From contig NC_052665.1 of assembly GCF_016802725.1 (NCBI RefSeq), forward strand, positions 16,622,501-16,686,500: a stretch of DNA of 64,000 nt, read 5' to 3'. This DNA is from Solenopsis invicta. Taxonomy: Eukaryota > Arthropoda > Insecta > Hymenoptera > Formicidae. The notes under the pieces were generated by a model. It saw nothing but the letters and a program-made list of their open reading frames with translations. It searched no databases and was not told the DNA's origin. This document shows positions 36,601 through 51,600 of this stretch, in pieces (position 1 is the stretch's first letter; each line of letters opens with the position of its first letter). The position numbers and the translations under genes were made by a program.

Positions 36601-39600
36601 ATAAACCCTTACAGTTTTACTCTTGGCGAGTGGATTTTGTGCTTCTACATACATGTATCAGTATCGTGATAATAACCATGTTAATACTAAAAGAGTTGCG
36701 TCGTATGCGGATGAAGGCTAACTTGATTAGCGTGCTTGATTATACTGCTGCAAATAGCGAATAATAAATTGAGCCATGGCGCGATGTAATAGGGGTGCCT
36801 CTCGACCATGCGATCCGAAATTCTATAGCTGGCATACAATGTGCGAGGCTGCTCATTTTAGGAGTCAGAGGTCACGTTTTAATTATTCACCGACAATTTG
36901 TGTGCGACCTCAAGAACCGCTGGAAGTTGTTAACCCAGCACGACACACATTACTTCATTAATTCCCCACGAATTTGTTTTCATTTCTTCAAATTTGATTA
37001 ATAACGGAAATATATTATTTTTGTACAAATTTTTTGGTAAATACTATTTTGTTACAAATTTTATATCTCACAAATTGTGCAGGCAGAATATAATTGTGAT
37101 AAAATGTAACATATATCAGTTCATTTAGCCCGTTATAAATAATTTATAAATGAACAATCTTCGTGTTCAAAAAAGTAAAAAAAAAATGTAACCCGTTATT
37201 TAAACTTTTTTAAAAGTAAATAGCGAACATTATTCGTTTTTCTTTCACAAACAGAAACAAATTGCTAAACGGTTGAAAGTCATATCGTCATGCATATATG
37301 AGCACGGACAAGAATAATCGTTTCTTTCACTTGCTTAAAACGCAACGATATTTTTTGAAGCGATGATAGTTACGATTCGCGGTTTCATAACGATACTTTC
37401 GTTCCTAAAGAAAATATATTCTGCGAAATTTCACACATCGTCACGCACGACTCGCGATTCGAATCCGCTGATTCGCGCCGCATGCGGCTCGAGTCCTCCG
37501 GTATGCTTAATGCGGCTTAACCATGATAAAAAGAGACCTTGATAGCTCGTGCTACACACTGAGTGCACGAAGGGTTAAGGCACGTCGAACCCCATTGTCA
37601 GGAGTGCGAGCTGATCAAACTGAATTGCCTTGACGATGCGGCACAGCGCGTAATCGAGTGGCAACCGCGGCGAAGGTCGAACGCGATTATGCGCCTCATC
37701 CGCGAAACGAATTATCCTCACCTCTCGACAGTCCCGACTGACCCGGTAAAAGCGTTGTGAATATTTATCTCGATACTTTTCTTTGTATCTCCCAAACCGA
37801 TTGTGAGTACGAATTTGTGATACGATTAACGGGAGGCATGGAATTGTCAACGTGTAGATTCTTTTCATTTACGTCCGGATCGATAGATACTTTTAGATTC
37901 TTCATTTCAATAACGATTAAATCTATAATTATTCTTGATATAGTAATTTTTGGAGCTCACCCTCTAAATCTCGTTGAGTGAAAAATCAATCGGAAATTGC
38001 ACAAGCTCAATTTCACTCTTCTGAAGTGACATTTCGCTCTACGAGATTTAAGAGCAAATTTTAGATCTAAAAACTTTTCAACTTTAGAAATAATTTGGAC
38101 TAAATCAAATTTTTTATTTAGAATTTGTGTGCAGATTCAAATTGGAAATTCTACAGTTTGTAATTTCCCGTACTACAATAATAATTTTAGAGATGCTGCC
38201 TTTGCTCTCAGCATCTGGGATATTAATCAAATTCCAGTTAGGATGTACGCAGAAATTCGGAATATACGCAACACCCTCTGGGTTATTTATGATTTAACGC
38301 TTACCATAAACCCTCTCTCCAGGCTAGACACTACCATAATCCAACCGGTATTATAACAGTCCTTCCTGATTCCGCGAATTCATGGATCACATCCAAGCGT
38401 ACGTGATCGTGGATTCGAGAGTGACGCGTGCAATCGAGAGACTCGATTCTCCTAATTGGACGCAATCAAATTTGTCGACCACGCCGGTCGGCCCTATTCA
38501 ACGAGCTATTACACCCTCTCGTGAAACGGTGTAATTGAAATTTTATCCGCCAATAACTCCCCTCTTACGTAGCAAAAAGTATTCTCAGCGCCGCATTCAC
38601 TCAAGGAGATGCCTATTAAGGCATCTTGCCACTTTGGTATAATCGAATTAAACACGATGGACGTGCAAGGGAGATAAATCAAAATCTTTTCTAATTGATG
38701 ACGAACAGAATTGAATGAAACAAAATATCGTACGATACGTTAAATTTGTTATGCAACGTGAAGCAGCGCTACATCACTTTTTATATAGCTTCTTCAATAA
38801 ATGTACATTTTTCTAAAGAAATTTTTATCCCATTACTCATCACAATTTTAATATACTTGACGAATCAAAATTTAAATTGTTTTTTTTTTACAACAAAGTA
38901 AGCTTTCATTGTCTCTGTTGAACAATAAATTTTAATTCGGTAAATGAGGTATCAAAATTATTTTAGCAACAAATTTTTATTATTCATGTATACATTATAG
39001 ACGCTTTACGTATGTATCATGGACGTTTAAATTATTACGAGTTATATCTGCGTGAGATGAGCCAGAACAAGTCTGATTAGGACTGTAGACGCGCAAAGCC
39101 ACTTCGCTGCTAGGTTAAGCGCTACATCAGGATTACACTTCGCACATTGGCTTACGAGAAGGTCAGCAGAAGTCTGAGCCAGGAAAAGTATCCGTTTAAA
39201 TCCGGACTCAAACATCATCCCTTTTATGAACAGCGCATAAATACGCGAAGAAAACTGGGTAAATAAAAAGGAAAATAACAGTTATACGTTTACCTTGAAA
39301 ATACATGCGCTTCTTAAGACTCGACTCACTCGCGACATGTTGTTTATATGAGATCAAAGGTGAGAAATGACATGCATTAAATTAATTGCTGCGTGCAGGT
39401 TTATTTTGTAATGTTCTCTTAAAAATATAACAACTTCGTAATTCTGAAACCTGTAAAATACGTGGAAAACGGAAACATCTGTCGTACACGTAAAATTGTA
39501 AACTAATTCTTGAAATAATAGCACATTTCTCAGTTGTCAAAAATCCATCACGGCGATTCTCAACAGTTTGACAGATATTTCAGCTTGACGTATCTTTTAT

Positions 39601-42600
39601 AAATTTTAAGGGGAAATTAAAAAATAAAGTTGTGCGCGACAACTAATTTATAGCATGTCATTTTTCGCCTCCGTCATGTAAACAATATCGCACTGCGAGA
39701 GAGCCGAATCATTTCATTTTTGTTTCTATCTCGAATATCTCTCCTCAAATTTAAATTCTCAGAACGTTCGAAATTTATTGTAGCATCGAAGTAACAGCGT
39801 GAATTTAAATAAGAACGTTTCCGCGCGTAGAGACGAATATCTGTTACGTAAAACTCGATACTTGATATTTCGAGGCACTGTTTGAAACTCTCGCTAAACG
39901 TTCTCATTGAAAGTATACTCAGGTATTCGCCTGTCAGTGTTCACTTTTTTGGCGGCTGACAATGCGTCTGGCGTGTTCTCTAATATTAGAACTGGGTCAT
40001 AACCCACTACCGTGCACAAACATTGACGACATAACGTAAACCGGCAAATTTATTCGTTCCAAATAATAATCGTGCATTAAACGGATCAAATTTACTCGCT
40101 TGATAATTGTCACATCGGCAGAGCTTTTAAATAATTAGCAACTGAATGTGCTGTTGTGTCTATTGGAACTAGGGTCTCTAATCACTATAAACGACCATTA
40201 TCCCGCGACTGCTTGTCATTTGTCTCGTACATGGTCATTAACTTTCCTTTCTCCGTAATTTCGTTTGCTTATCCTAGGGGATAGTCACCGTTAACGATTT
40301 ATTTGTCTTTGGTAATGTATCCACTTACGGTGCCAATGGGTGTAACCTGCATGTGCATCAAGCGTGCTATTAAGCAATTTTGCATTTTAGCCGTGACAGG
40401 ACAGAGTCCCGTTAAAAGATTAATGGAATTAGGACGCCCTCGAAAACGAAAAAGTAGATAATGGCGATAAGGTATTAAGAGGGAAAAAAATTTAACTACT
40501 GCTATCGTGCATTTCTGTAGTTGAACTTCCTGTTGCACGATAGCAGTAGTTAAATTTTCTTCTCTTTTAATACCTTATCACCATTATCTACAGTTTCACG
40601 TTAGAACGTGTATACACTGAGAAAAAAAGAGTTGTTAACCCAATTAAATTTTTTATCTCGATTAAATTTTTTCGGTTCAAATATTCAAGTCAAATATAAA
40701 TTTAATTAAATTCAATATATAATAGCTTGAACTTCAGTTCAAGTATTTTATATATATTTAAGTCAAATACACAAATACTTGAATTAAAACAATTTAATCG
40801 AGTTGAAAAATTTAATCAAGTTAATGATCATTTCTCAGTGCAGAAGGCAGCATCACTCGAAGCAAAGAGCTGAAAGAGCTATTTGTGTTTCTTTTCTTGA
40901 TCGTTTAAATAAAGCAATTTATTATAGTGTATTTGCTTTATTAGCGTGTACTCGAGCAGTTTAGAGTAATCGATAGACGCAAATCAACACCTAATTACCG
41001 TTCTATCCGGTGGACAAGTCTAATACCCGGTTAAGCAGCTTTACCCGCGGGGTTACATCATAAACCGTAAAACGCGTATAATCAGGACTTATGTTGTCCT
41101 ACGGCAAATTGAGCTTCATAAGCTCGCTTTCAAGTTCCGCGAAAGCGGAACTCGTTCTATGACCAAATCGACTGCTCAGTGGCGAACGCGCTGCAGCAAC
41201 CGCTATAACAATCAGCCGCGATAATTCAAGTGCGAATCAAGTATGCAAATCGAGAAAACTCGCGTGCATGACGCATCGAGACGTCGCCTACGATGAGTAA
41301 TAAAAAAAAAGAATGGAAATTTATTATTCCCGTTAACAATATGATTTGTTCAAGCGATTTAGAATAAAAACTATTTAATAGAGGAAAGAGAAGGAAACCA
41401 ATGGCAAACTCGGATAAACTTTGCCTCATCAATATACAGATTTATGCAAGCCCGTAACTATTATCATACAATTATATTCGTCTTGCTTCAGAAGAATGTG
41501 AATATGGAAAAAAATTAGTAATCCAAATTTAGTCAACTTGCTGGCAAAATCCGTTTATTAATAAAATATCTCCACAAGGTTTCGACTTTAGATTTAGGTC
41601 CTTTTCAAGTGAGTCGGTTGCGACATAGACGCCTTATTTTAAATGTCCGTGTTGCAACCGACAATTTATTTATTATTTCACCACTGGCAGCGATTGTGAA
41701 CAATATCCCATTTGGTTGAATATGGAAACTTTAGACTCAAGTTTCTTTCTCTTTTTTTTATTTCGTTCCCAATTCTCTATGGAAGTGAAATAAATACGCT
41801 ACTGCGATACTAACAATCTAACCAAATAGCCGGAACAGAAAAAGCAAATTCTCGAAGTCGCGGTGTGTTTTTCCGTGCTGGCGTACCAATATACGTCAAG
41901 GAGTTCAAACAAAATCGCCCGCGATGCGTGAGATCTATTTCTGCGCGGCAGCAGCGTCGAGAATCCGCGTCACGCCGGGGTCGCACGGATCGATCCACGT
42001 AGATCTAGATCCGCCGTGCTGCTCGTGCTAGCAGGTGATCTCAGCCTGGATTTGCAACCCAATTGCTCGGAACGAGCGACGGGCGATTCCGTTCCATTTC
42101 CGCTTCGAACGGCGCGGCGGACGAAACGGGTCGCGATCTCCCTTCTCCTCTCGGCACTGCCGACGCGACCGCGCGCCTTCGTCACTTCCTGTTGCGCCTG
42201 CATTCCGCGTATATTCGGCCGGTGCCGGTAGCCGGTGTCGAAGGCGACGGTCGCCGCGCGCAACGACGAGATCGCCTTCTCGTGACTCAGGAAAGCTCCC
42301 GTTACCGAAGATATCGCGCGACCGGCGCGGCGACTACCCGGAGATCGGATCCTGTTCCTCGGGTAAAGCCGTAATCGAGGCCCGTTTCCATTTCGTACGC
42401 CGCGCGCGCCGCGCCGATAGCTTCGCAGCCGGATTGCTTCACGATCGAGCACTTGCGAGAGTTTCCGTGTTACCGGGATATGTAACGGCGCTTCCCGTCT
42501 TATCGCTCTCGGACAATACTGAAAGTCTTGCGACTCAGCAGGAGCACTAGCTATACTTTGTGTAAACACTCGTATCATTTCACTCGGATATTATTCTCGC

Positions 42601-45600
42601 ATTGTTGTTTCCAATATTTGTACGAATCATTAATAGCAATTTCATTGCTACTAACTATATCGTTCTAAATACAGTAAATACTGAAAATGTTTTAAATGCA
42701 GTAAGAAAAGCATCATCCTGTCAAGAGGATGTAATTACGAGTTGTTCACTTGTAATTTGTAAAATCTTCATGTAATTTTAAGCAACCTGAGTCTTTTTTG
42801 TTTAGCCCAAATTTTTTTACTGTACTAAACGTTGAGAAAACCTAGAAAATTCAGGGTTATTTTTCAATATCTTTACTACGTTATCAAGTTGCTCAATTCA
42901 AATGTTAAAACCTTAATTATTTGATAAAAATTGAAATTTGAGAAATTGCGCTCTTCTGCCAGAAGAGACTGCCTACGGAGCGTTAGATCACAAGATTAAT
43001 ATATTAAAATTATTGATCATAAAATTTACACGTCAATTTGCAAGAAATAAGATATGCTAATTTCAATTAATGACCTTAACCTTGCACATTTAAATTCCTT
43101 AATGGATATAAATCTCGTCGTAAGAAATACATGCGAATTTCATCAATTTTTGATACATATGAGACCTCCATAACACCGCGAAGAAAGATTTGAGGACCGG
43201 AATATTGAACCGGTACTGAAGAATCCTGTTCTACAGGTGGCTGTAACAGATCTTTGCTCAACACCGACGCATCAGTTACCTTTCAAGTTTTTCGTACTTA
43301 AAAAACTTTTATTTGTAAATAATCTTTCTGCTTATGCTATTGCGCAGGTATGACTAATCACATTAGCGATAAAAAATAGAACAAAGCGCCTAGTAAACTT
43401 CACAGTATTTCAAAACGCAAGTTTGAGTATTGTCAATTAAAAATAATTTTTATTCGGTTTGCGAGTTCCAGTTTCAAAGATTCTTTCTTTGATAAACACG
43501 GACAGCACAATTTTAGTAACTAATAAAAATTTAGCTAGATACAGATAAAAAAAATAATTTTATGATCAATAATTTCAATATATCAAAATAATTATGTAAG
43601 ACGTTCAAGTGACACTGCTGCAAAAAGTTTTGATATTTTAGCAATCAGTTTAAACGTTCAATAAATATTTTTTTAATCTCAACATAATTTTCAGAACTGT
43701 ATTTCAGCAAAATTGTCCTTCCCGTGAACAATAAATGTGCAAAGAATACTTCAAATCACTCTCACGATAGTAAGCTTCGCCTATAAAGTAGATGAAAAAC
43801 CGAAATTGCGCGTTGAAAATCGCGCAACTTTGGTAATTGCGGGAATCGACGGTTATTAATATCCGTAAGCTGCAACGTCATCCGGAACATAATGTTACGC
43901 CCGCGCGATTTTCATAGCCACGTATATATTGCGTGAAACGTGCGGTACATGACGTAAGAAGGAAACACTGTCATCGAATCTATCCTTAACGTAGCATCAG
44001 GTAACATAACGTAGAAATCAAGTTTGAGTTATGACCTAGTTACGTACTGATTATATAATTATTAATTTGTTACTGTAATTCTGAATTTAGTGTCCATGCA
44101 TACCGAGAGGAAATTAATATTAAAGTTGAAGATGCTAATTCTTAAAATTTCTTATTTATAATTACTTTAGCAAATATGATATTTCGTGTCGGTGTACGTA
44201 TATCTGAGATCAGTAAATATTTTCGACGTTATTTTACGATATCTTAGAGCATTTAAGTAGTAATTAATTCCAATGTATCTGCTTCATTAATTATTATTCA
44301 TATATTTCAGAGGTAATTAGTTACAAGAATTAACATTCTTGATTTTGATATTAATTATAGAAGTACTGGAATTAAATGCTTAATTATACCATAAATTTGA
44401 TTCCTAATGAACGCAATGGCTAATAAAAATTATTATTTTACAACAGGTGATCGACTTAATTAGAATTTTTTTCTCCATTTTTTAACAAATTGTTTTTCTT
44501 TTTTTACAAACATATTTCGCTGCGGATCTTATTTAAATTCGGAAGAACGTATAAAATAAATAATAAAATAGAGATTTGTGTTCTCAGAATATATAAAAAT
44601 TTTCTATATGCAATACAAATAAAATACAATATCGACACTTTCACTCATGCGCATTAAGATAAATATTTATAATTATGATTCTAGAAAAGTTTTCACTAAA
44701 TGCATTCCACTAGATATTTATATGAATAGACAATGTCATAAAGATGAAAAAAAGAGTTACGTCAACAAAAAGACGGAAAGGAAGATAACAAGTGTAGTGT
44801 AAGAAGTTGTTAGGAGACAAGTAGGAGCAGCAGGAAAGAGGAACGAGTGCAATGTAGAAACGTGTCGTAGAAGGCAAGTAACGAGAATAAAAAATATGAC
44901 ATGAAGGGTGACGAGAGGCATGGAAAGAGAGTCTGAGAACGACGACCGTCTCCGTCTGCATTTGTCGTGAGCCGTATTTATAACGAGTCCACTGGACTCC
45001 GGCCAGCATTATCGACTCCCGACGACGATGTTTCAAAGGGACTGTGCAAAGTTTCGCTGAAGCGAAATCTTCGCGATGAATGTCACGTAGATAAGTAAAC
45101 GCATGTAAATTCGAGATAAAATCGGTTTTTTAAATTTCAACACTTTTAATAAAATGCTCGTGGAAAAACAACTATTCCAGAAAATTTTATAAATTTAATT
45201 TCACAAAAATTAAAAAAAATTCTAATTTAAAAAATTATATTTCGTAATAAAACTCATGAAAATTGTTTATTAAATCGTTAAATATCTAAAATGCAATAAA
45301 AAAATATACATATACGAGGGAATAATTTTTGATTATTACTCATTGATTCAAGTGATAATTTACGATACTATAAATTAATTATAAAATATATCGCGTGCTA
45401 CATGATAGAAAGAAAGATCTTTTTCTCAAAAGGCCTTCTTGATTTTTTGCCCGATCTCTTTTCAAAGAAACAAACAAAATCTCCATTGGACTCATTACCT
45501 CGTTAATAAGTCAGGAAGAAACTTCAGACGAGGGACGAAAGGAATGTTTGGCGCAAAGTGGGTGTCGCTAATTTTAGTAGAAAACCGGAGCGTCTCTATA

Positions 45601-48600
45601 TATGCTGCGGGTCAGCGTTAATATTCGCATTTGACGGACACGTTTTTGCAAAACCGCGAAGAGCAGAGAAGATAGAAACCGATTAAACACAAGCTATAAC
45701 ATCGATAAAAAAAAAAGGATTACATCAGTCGCCGCGAATAAACACAAAGATCATTCTCGTCTACAGCACCGAGATCAAACTCTTGATCGTCATCGTTAAA
45801 ATTTATAAAGTACAAGATCGCGACAAAGTTGAGTCAAATCACTGCGCAAGTACCTTTGTTGGAGAAAAAATCGCTCGATAAGTGCCCGTAAAATATTTTA
45901 AAGCTGAGAATATCAAAGAACGGTGATAGTTTTATTAAGCTGTTATATCAGCGGGGAATCGCATTTCCTTTCGATAGAGAAGGCAAGTGCATGTATACGC
46001 GTAGGTAAACGTGAGGGTTAAGCGCGTGGTCGATTGCCTTCGCGAAGGAGAAACACTCACGCACTGTTATTCGCGACGTTATGTGTGCACCGCGGGACGC
46101 CTTTCTATTTGAGAAGAAAGGTCACTCTCGGATGCTCGTCCCAACTGCGCCTTTCTTTGGATGTACACTTCGCGTGCGGACTAGCTTGGACTATCTCCAA
46201 AGAGTTCTCCAAAGTGATGACGAAATAACGGAGACGCGGCAATTAACGCTGAAGTAATTAACTGTTTTTTTTAACTCGAACCGCCGGGCAAAGACGGCAA
46301 AGATGCCTTGTCTCCGTTCCTTTTTTTTGTGTTTCATTCAGAGAAAGGTTTTCTTTCACTGAGAGAAATATTTGGTGAGATAGACCAAACGTTTAGTTGA
46401 AAGTGATCAAATGAATTTTATGGTTATACAATTACTAAACATGAAATTGTGTTGACCAAACAATCTGCAGCCTTAACCAAATAATTGTTCTTATTACTAT
46501 AATCAAATGGTACGTTAAATGTAATTAAATTTTTGGTATCAGTAACTACAAAATTTATTTCATCACTCTTTAACTAAACGTTTGATTAATATTTTTTTCA
46601 GTGCCAATTTGTATTTGACTCAAAGAAATTTGTGCGTTGCTATACGGTTAAAGAAAAGTTTCTTTGATTTGAAAAAATTTTTTGGTTGTTCCTCTTATTA
46701 GAATTAAAGTAGTTTGGTTGTGCAACGCAATCTGTTTTTAAATGAAAGAAATACGTTTTTAAGACGAGAACAACTAAATTATTTTTTACATCTCTGTTGG
46801 TATTTTCTTTCAAAAAAAATTATATAAAATAAATAATTTGAGCAAATAATTTATTGACTTTAAACGTCATTTTATCGAAATCAAAGGAATTGTTACATTT
46901 CGCAAAGGTATTTTCATTACAACTTAAAAAAGCTAAATCAAAAAAATTATTTCATCAATTTAGACATAATTTTTCTTTGGAGAGACACTTGGTTCAAGAC
47001 ACAGTGCAAGTTGTGCATTTGTGCGGAGAATATGCCGATACAAGATGCGTTCATATTCACTTGCGTAAAATTCTAGCTGCTGTTACGTACGTTACACTCA
47101 GTAACGTGAGTCGCGTAAACGAAGTTACACCGCGACGTAAACTCGGAATTTTGATGCGCAAGGTCGAGGTTCAGCAAGAACTAGCGGAAATTGTACAATT
47201 AGCGTTGAATTACCATTTAAATAATATTAAAAAATAAATAAATACGTTATTCCGTGGTTTTCATACTTTTTTGGTCGGTAAAAAAATTTAGCGTATTACC
47301 AAGAAGACATTCTGGGAATATTGAGAATCGGGCGTGCATCTAATACAATCCTTTCACGAATAACGCTGACTACAATTTTCTCGTATCATTAATCAGTCTG
47401 ACGTAGCAAAATCTGGACACATTCGTGATCGCTCCGAGTAAGCGCCGACGTTTTTACATCCAGTATGTATATTATGTGTACGAATGACTGTATAACGCAC
47501 CGCGATAGATGATAGGATTTCTTAGACGCTGATATAATATGTAATCATTCAAAAGTAAGATAAGCGCAAATTATATCCCTACATGTAACAGAAGTGAGAG
47601 TAGTCCGAAGAGTTCGCGCACCAAAAATGGCACCTAATTATATATAGAGAATCAAAGCTAAACCAAAACGATAAGTTGTAAAATTAATAACGCGTTATTC
47701 GCAGTTTATCCACTCGTCGAGTGGAAATTCGTTCTGGTTCGAACGAATTCAAACAGGTTTGAAAGTTACTAAGCGAAATATACCGTTCCAACGATCGCGC
47801 GAGAGGCCGATAATTTTAAATTATTTATTTCAACAGTTGAAAAAATTTCGGTCTTACAGACAGATTAACAGATGACTTAGCACTAAAGTGTGCTAACAAA
47901 TTGTAAGTAATTATTCCGACCGACTTTGAGAGCCGCTGCCATCGCGGCGCGACGGAAACGTGAAACGCACCGCGAAACTCAAAAGCGGTGTCTCCGCGGG
48001 CTCGTAGATATATTTGCCGACTGTCGCGGGGCATCCGGGAACGCGCGTCTCGCGGACGAGAATAGTAGTCGTCTCTCCCGGTCGTACGGGACACACTTAG
48101 AAATCTAGCGAGTCTAGGAGAACGACCAGGATAGAGAGAGAACCTTCGCACCGTTCTTCGGCGAAGAAACACACCGGCGACAACCTTATAAGAACGCTCC
48201 GGCGCGGCGTTTCGTCAGAACGGCTGGCGGAAATAGACGTCCGGAAGTCGATGGACGGGAAATGATCTGACGAGACGTGACGTTGTCCTATTTTTTATGC
48301 GCCAAAAGGAAAATCGGACGCTGCTTTCGCATTTTGCACTTCGAGGCGCCCCGTGCGTCACGTAAGATCTATACGCGTTTAACGGGCGAGAGGAAAGACA
48401 TATTTGTTGTGTAGCGCCGTTTCATTGTGGTCCGCAAACGCGAACGCAAATTCTAACACGATCTACGATACCGCAACTCGTATTTCTGCGGTATGAGAGA
48501 AAAAGAGAGGACACGTCCGTATTTTCGCTGCGGGTTTAACGTCAAGTGCGGTTGCGAGTCTCAATTTATGTTAAGACCATCATTCTACACAATCAAAATT

Positions 48601-51600
48601 CTGAATTTATGAATTTATTTGACTATTGAACAGTAATGACGAATCGCTCTCGCACATATTGCAGCGAGACCAAGTCAAGGATATTATTGGTTGGCGAATT
48701 TTTTTCTAAAATTACGTAGATATTGGGAAACGGAAAATGTTATTAGAAGATAAAAATACTATATATAGATTTTCATATTTTCCTCTTCCGAACATATTTT
48801 TCTAAACGTTTTAGTCTCTAAAAAATTCTGCTTGAAGGGAAAAAATGGAGAAAAATGAAGGAAAAATTTACTCAATCTAGCAGTACAGGTCAAGGCAATC
48901 TCGAGGAAAACGACAATTATATATTATTATATTTCTTAACACTGTTGGAATTATAAATACTATTAGTGTGGCGTCAATAATTTTTTTTTGCGCAACTGCA
49001 TGTGTCTATTAGCGACAGTGTCGATGCACGAGTAGCTGTCACACGATTATCAGTCGTGTGAAGGCCCCTTAATGATCTTCGGCCCACACCAACTTTCTTC
49101 GCCTCGAGTGTCAGCTGAACCTTTTGCATGCGAACACCGATACGTGCGATCGAATCTCTACAGTGTTACCTCTTCCTATACTTTTGTAATGATTCCGCGA
49201 AAAAAATGCATCGGCTGCACTTAATCCTTTCGCTGCTCCTGGCGGTGGTGCGCGTCGTAATCCCCGTGAGCGTTACCAACTTCATATCTTCGCGGCTAAA
49301 TTACACACGTGAGAAAGTTACGTTGATGACTACTTTATCAGGCGATACTTATCAAAGGTACGCTTGCGAATAATATAAGAAACAAGTTATGAAGCCATAT
49401 CGGTGTAAACGGGCTAATAAAGATTATTCGCTTCGTGAACGGAACGAGTTCGCTATTGTAAAATGCTATGATTGCTTTATCCGATTATCTACGTGATGAT
49501 GAACGATCATTCGTTTGAAAGATAATTCATTAAGATTGCCGAAGAAATCTTGGAATGTTAAAAGAACAAAATGCGCGCTGCATTGTTAAAAGATCGATCT
49601 AATTAAGAAAAAGCGCGATAACGATCCCGAACTTACGCAACCGTAACGCGATTATGTTCAATCGTTTAACGTGTCGCGCCGCTAAAAAGCCGCCGAATAC
49701 AAACACCACCTACGTGTTGTTCTCTTCGCTCGTGCTATAAATACTGTGTAAACGTGATTTTCCGTCTCCGTCTCGTTCGAAAGATATTGGCCATTGCTTG
49801 CAGTCGTTCTCAAAGCAGATAAGACTATTATCAACGCAGTTAATGTTCCTTATCGCGCCTACAAAATTTTTTAGCTATAAATTTGTAAACTAATGGTACC
49901 CTGATGTCAGGATAAGACTAGGTGAAACGACGTGGAGTCGCAGAACATTAAACGACTGTTCTTAACAAGAAAAAAAAAAAAATTTGTCTTTATAAAATAT
50001 TCGTCGAGACAAATTTGAGAGGAGAGGTCTCCAGTTTTTATCTGCGTCTCGAATTCAAACCCCGTACTCGATTTAGGCAGGAGAATAACAGACTTAGCTT
50101 TAACAACCTCAAGACCGGTTCTACCAGATAAGTCGAGGTAGTTCTCTTTCTTTTTTTTCTCTTTCCACCGTGTCGGCTCGGAATAAAAATTATTTGCGGA
50201 AAAATATTACTAAAAATCATCTAACCGCTCTATCGATTTTTGTTTTGCAACATGTTTTTTTTATGGAAAACAGGCGGGATTTCTTCTTAAGTTCGTTTTC
50301 CCGGCAAAATTACGCTCGAGTTATCTGCTATTTCTCTATGTTAAAATATTCCTTTTCCGTTCATCGTGGCACAACCGGGAAGTCTACGATTTTAAAGGCG
50401 TGAGAGAAAAAAATTGCGGACGTTTGTTATTCGGTACCGAGAAGAAGTCCGGCATCGACCAACGGCGCGCACGTGAATTGCGTGACACGGAGGAGTCGCT
50501 TATGCAATGCCCATGCGATGCATCAATGGTCCCCCGACGCATCCAAGGCGCAGGTTGCCGACGAACTTGCGGAAGTGGCAATATACATCGACGTGCACCA
50601 CCGTGAGTGCAATCTATATTGCACCTTGAGAAGTCTCTTGCATATGCAAATTTCCATAGCTTCAATTCATATCAGTGGTTCCCAAGAGACTACGTCTCTT
50701 ATGAATTTCTACGAATTCGCATTAAAAATGTATACCTTGGCAAAAATATGTTTCGAATATTCAAAGTTTTTAAAAATGGATATTTAATGCTAATTTTTAG
50801 AAACAAAAAATTATTGGGATTATGCGGAAAGAACAGTTTTTTGCTGAAGTATTTAAAAATTCAGTTACAGAATTGAAAATAATTTTGCTGGGCCATCAAA
50901 ATAATAGAACACTGCACTAGGAAAAAGAAAGCAGTGTCTTTAGTAAAAACATTAAATTTTCTTTTCTAGTATGTGTTTATAGTATGCGACAAATTTTGTG
51001 CTTAATGTATAAGATTTTGACATTCTAATTATGTCCTCTATAATTATTTTATTAGTTCAATAGAATTATTTTCAGCTCGGCAACTAAATTTTTAGAAATT
51101 TCAGCAAAACGGAGAAAAAATTGTTTGATTAAAAAAAAATATTGCGATAAAAAAATAAACCGCATGTGAATACGTATACAAATTTATATAGTTTTGGAAG
51201 TTAATTGACAGAGAAAAGCATTGAAACAGTTTTTTCGGTTATTTCGGGATGATCGCGGATGAATTCAAAATAAAAGAATGTTTGGTGCGCAAACAATATG
51301 ATAGAAATGATTGTTCGGCGTTGAATGCGCGAAAAAAAGTAGAGAAATTCTCCGCTTTAAACGATCATTGCGAATGTGTCGTCCAAAGTGAAAAGTGGAT
51401 CGCAAACGACGTTTCTACAAATACGATTGTTGAACAACGACACGCGCGAAAAAAAAGAGCTAAAGAGAGACTTCTCTACTTGCTGCGCGAATGAATCATC
51501 AAAAGTGAAACATGTAAATAGCGTCTCATCTTGAGTGACTCGTGAGAATGTCGCAGGGTTTCGTTTCGCCGTAAATGCGCGTGCATTTATATTTAATCGC

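Noticed and set aside
37460..37500. GATTCGAATCC string resembling a tRNA B box
   Set aside because: No A box, anticodon stem or acceptor pairing could be formed around it.
41970..42578. 202-codon minus-strand ORF in the CpG island
   Set aside because: Arg/Ser/Ala-rich without domain structure, and the opposite strand is open too. Explained by low stop-codon frequency in GC-rich DNA.
46854..47237. 127-codon plus-strand ORF (VHLCGEYADTRCVHIHLRKI segment)
   Set aside because: It begins inside dispersed repeat B, has no recognised domain and no splice context. The second half looks somewhat protein-like but support is insufficient.
50473..50787. 104-codon plus-strand ORF with an ADELAEVAIYIDVHH segment
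   Set aside because: Overlapping frames on both strands are equally open in this GC-richer patch and no family is recognised.
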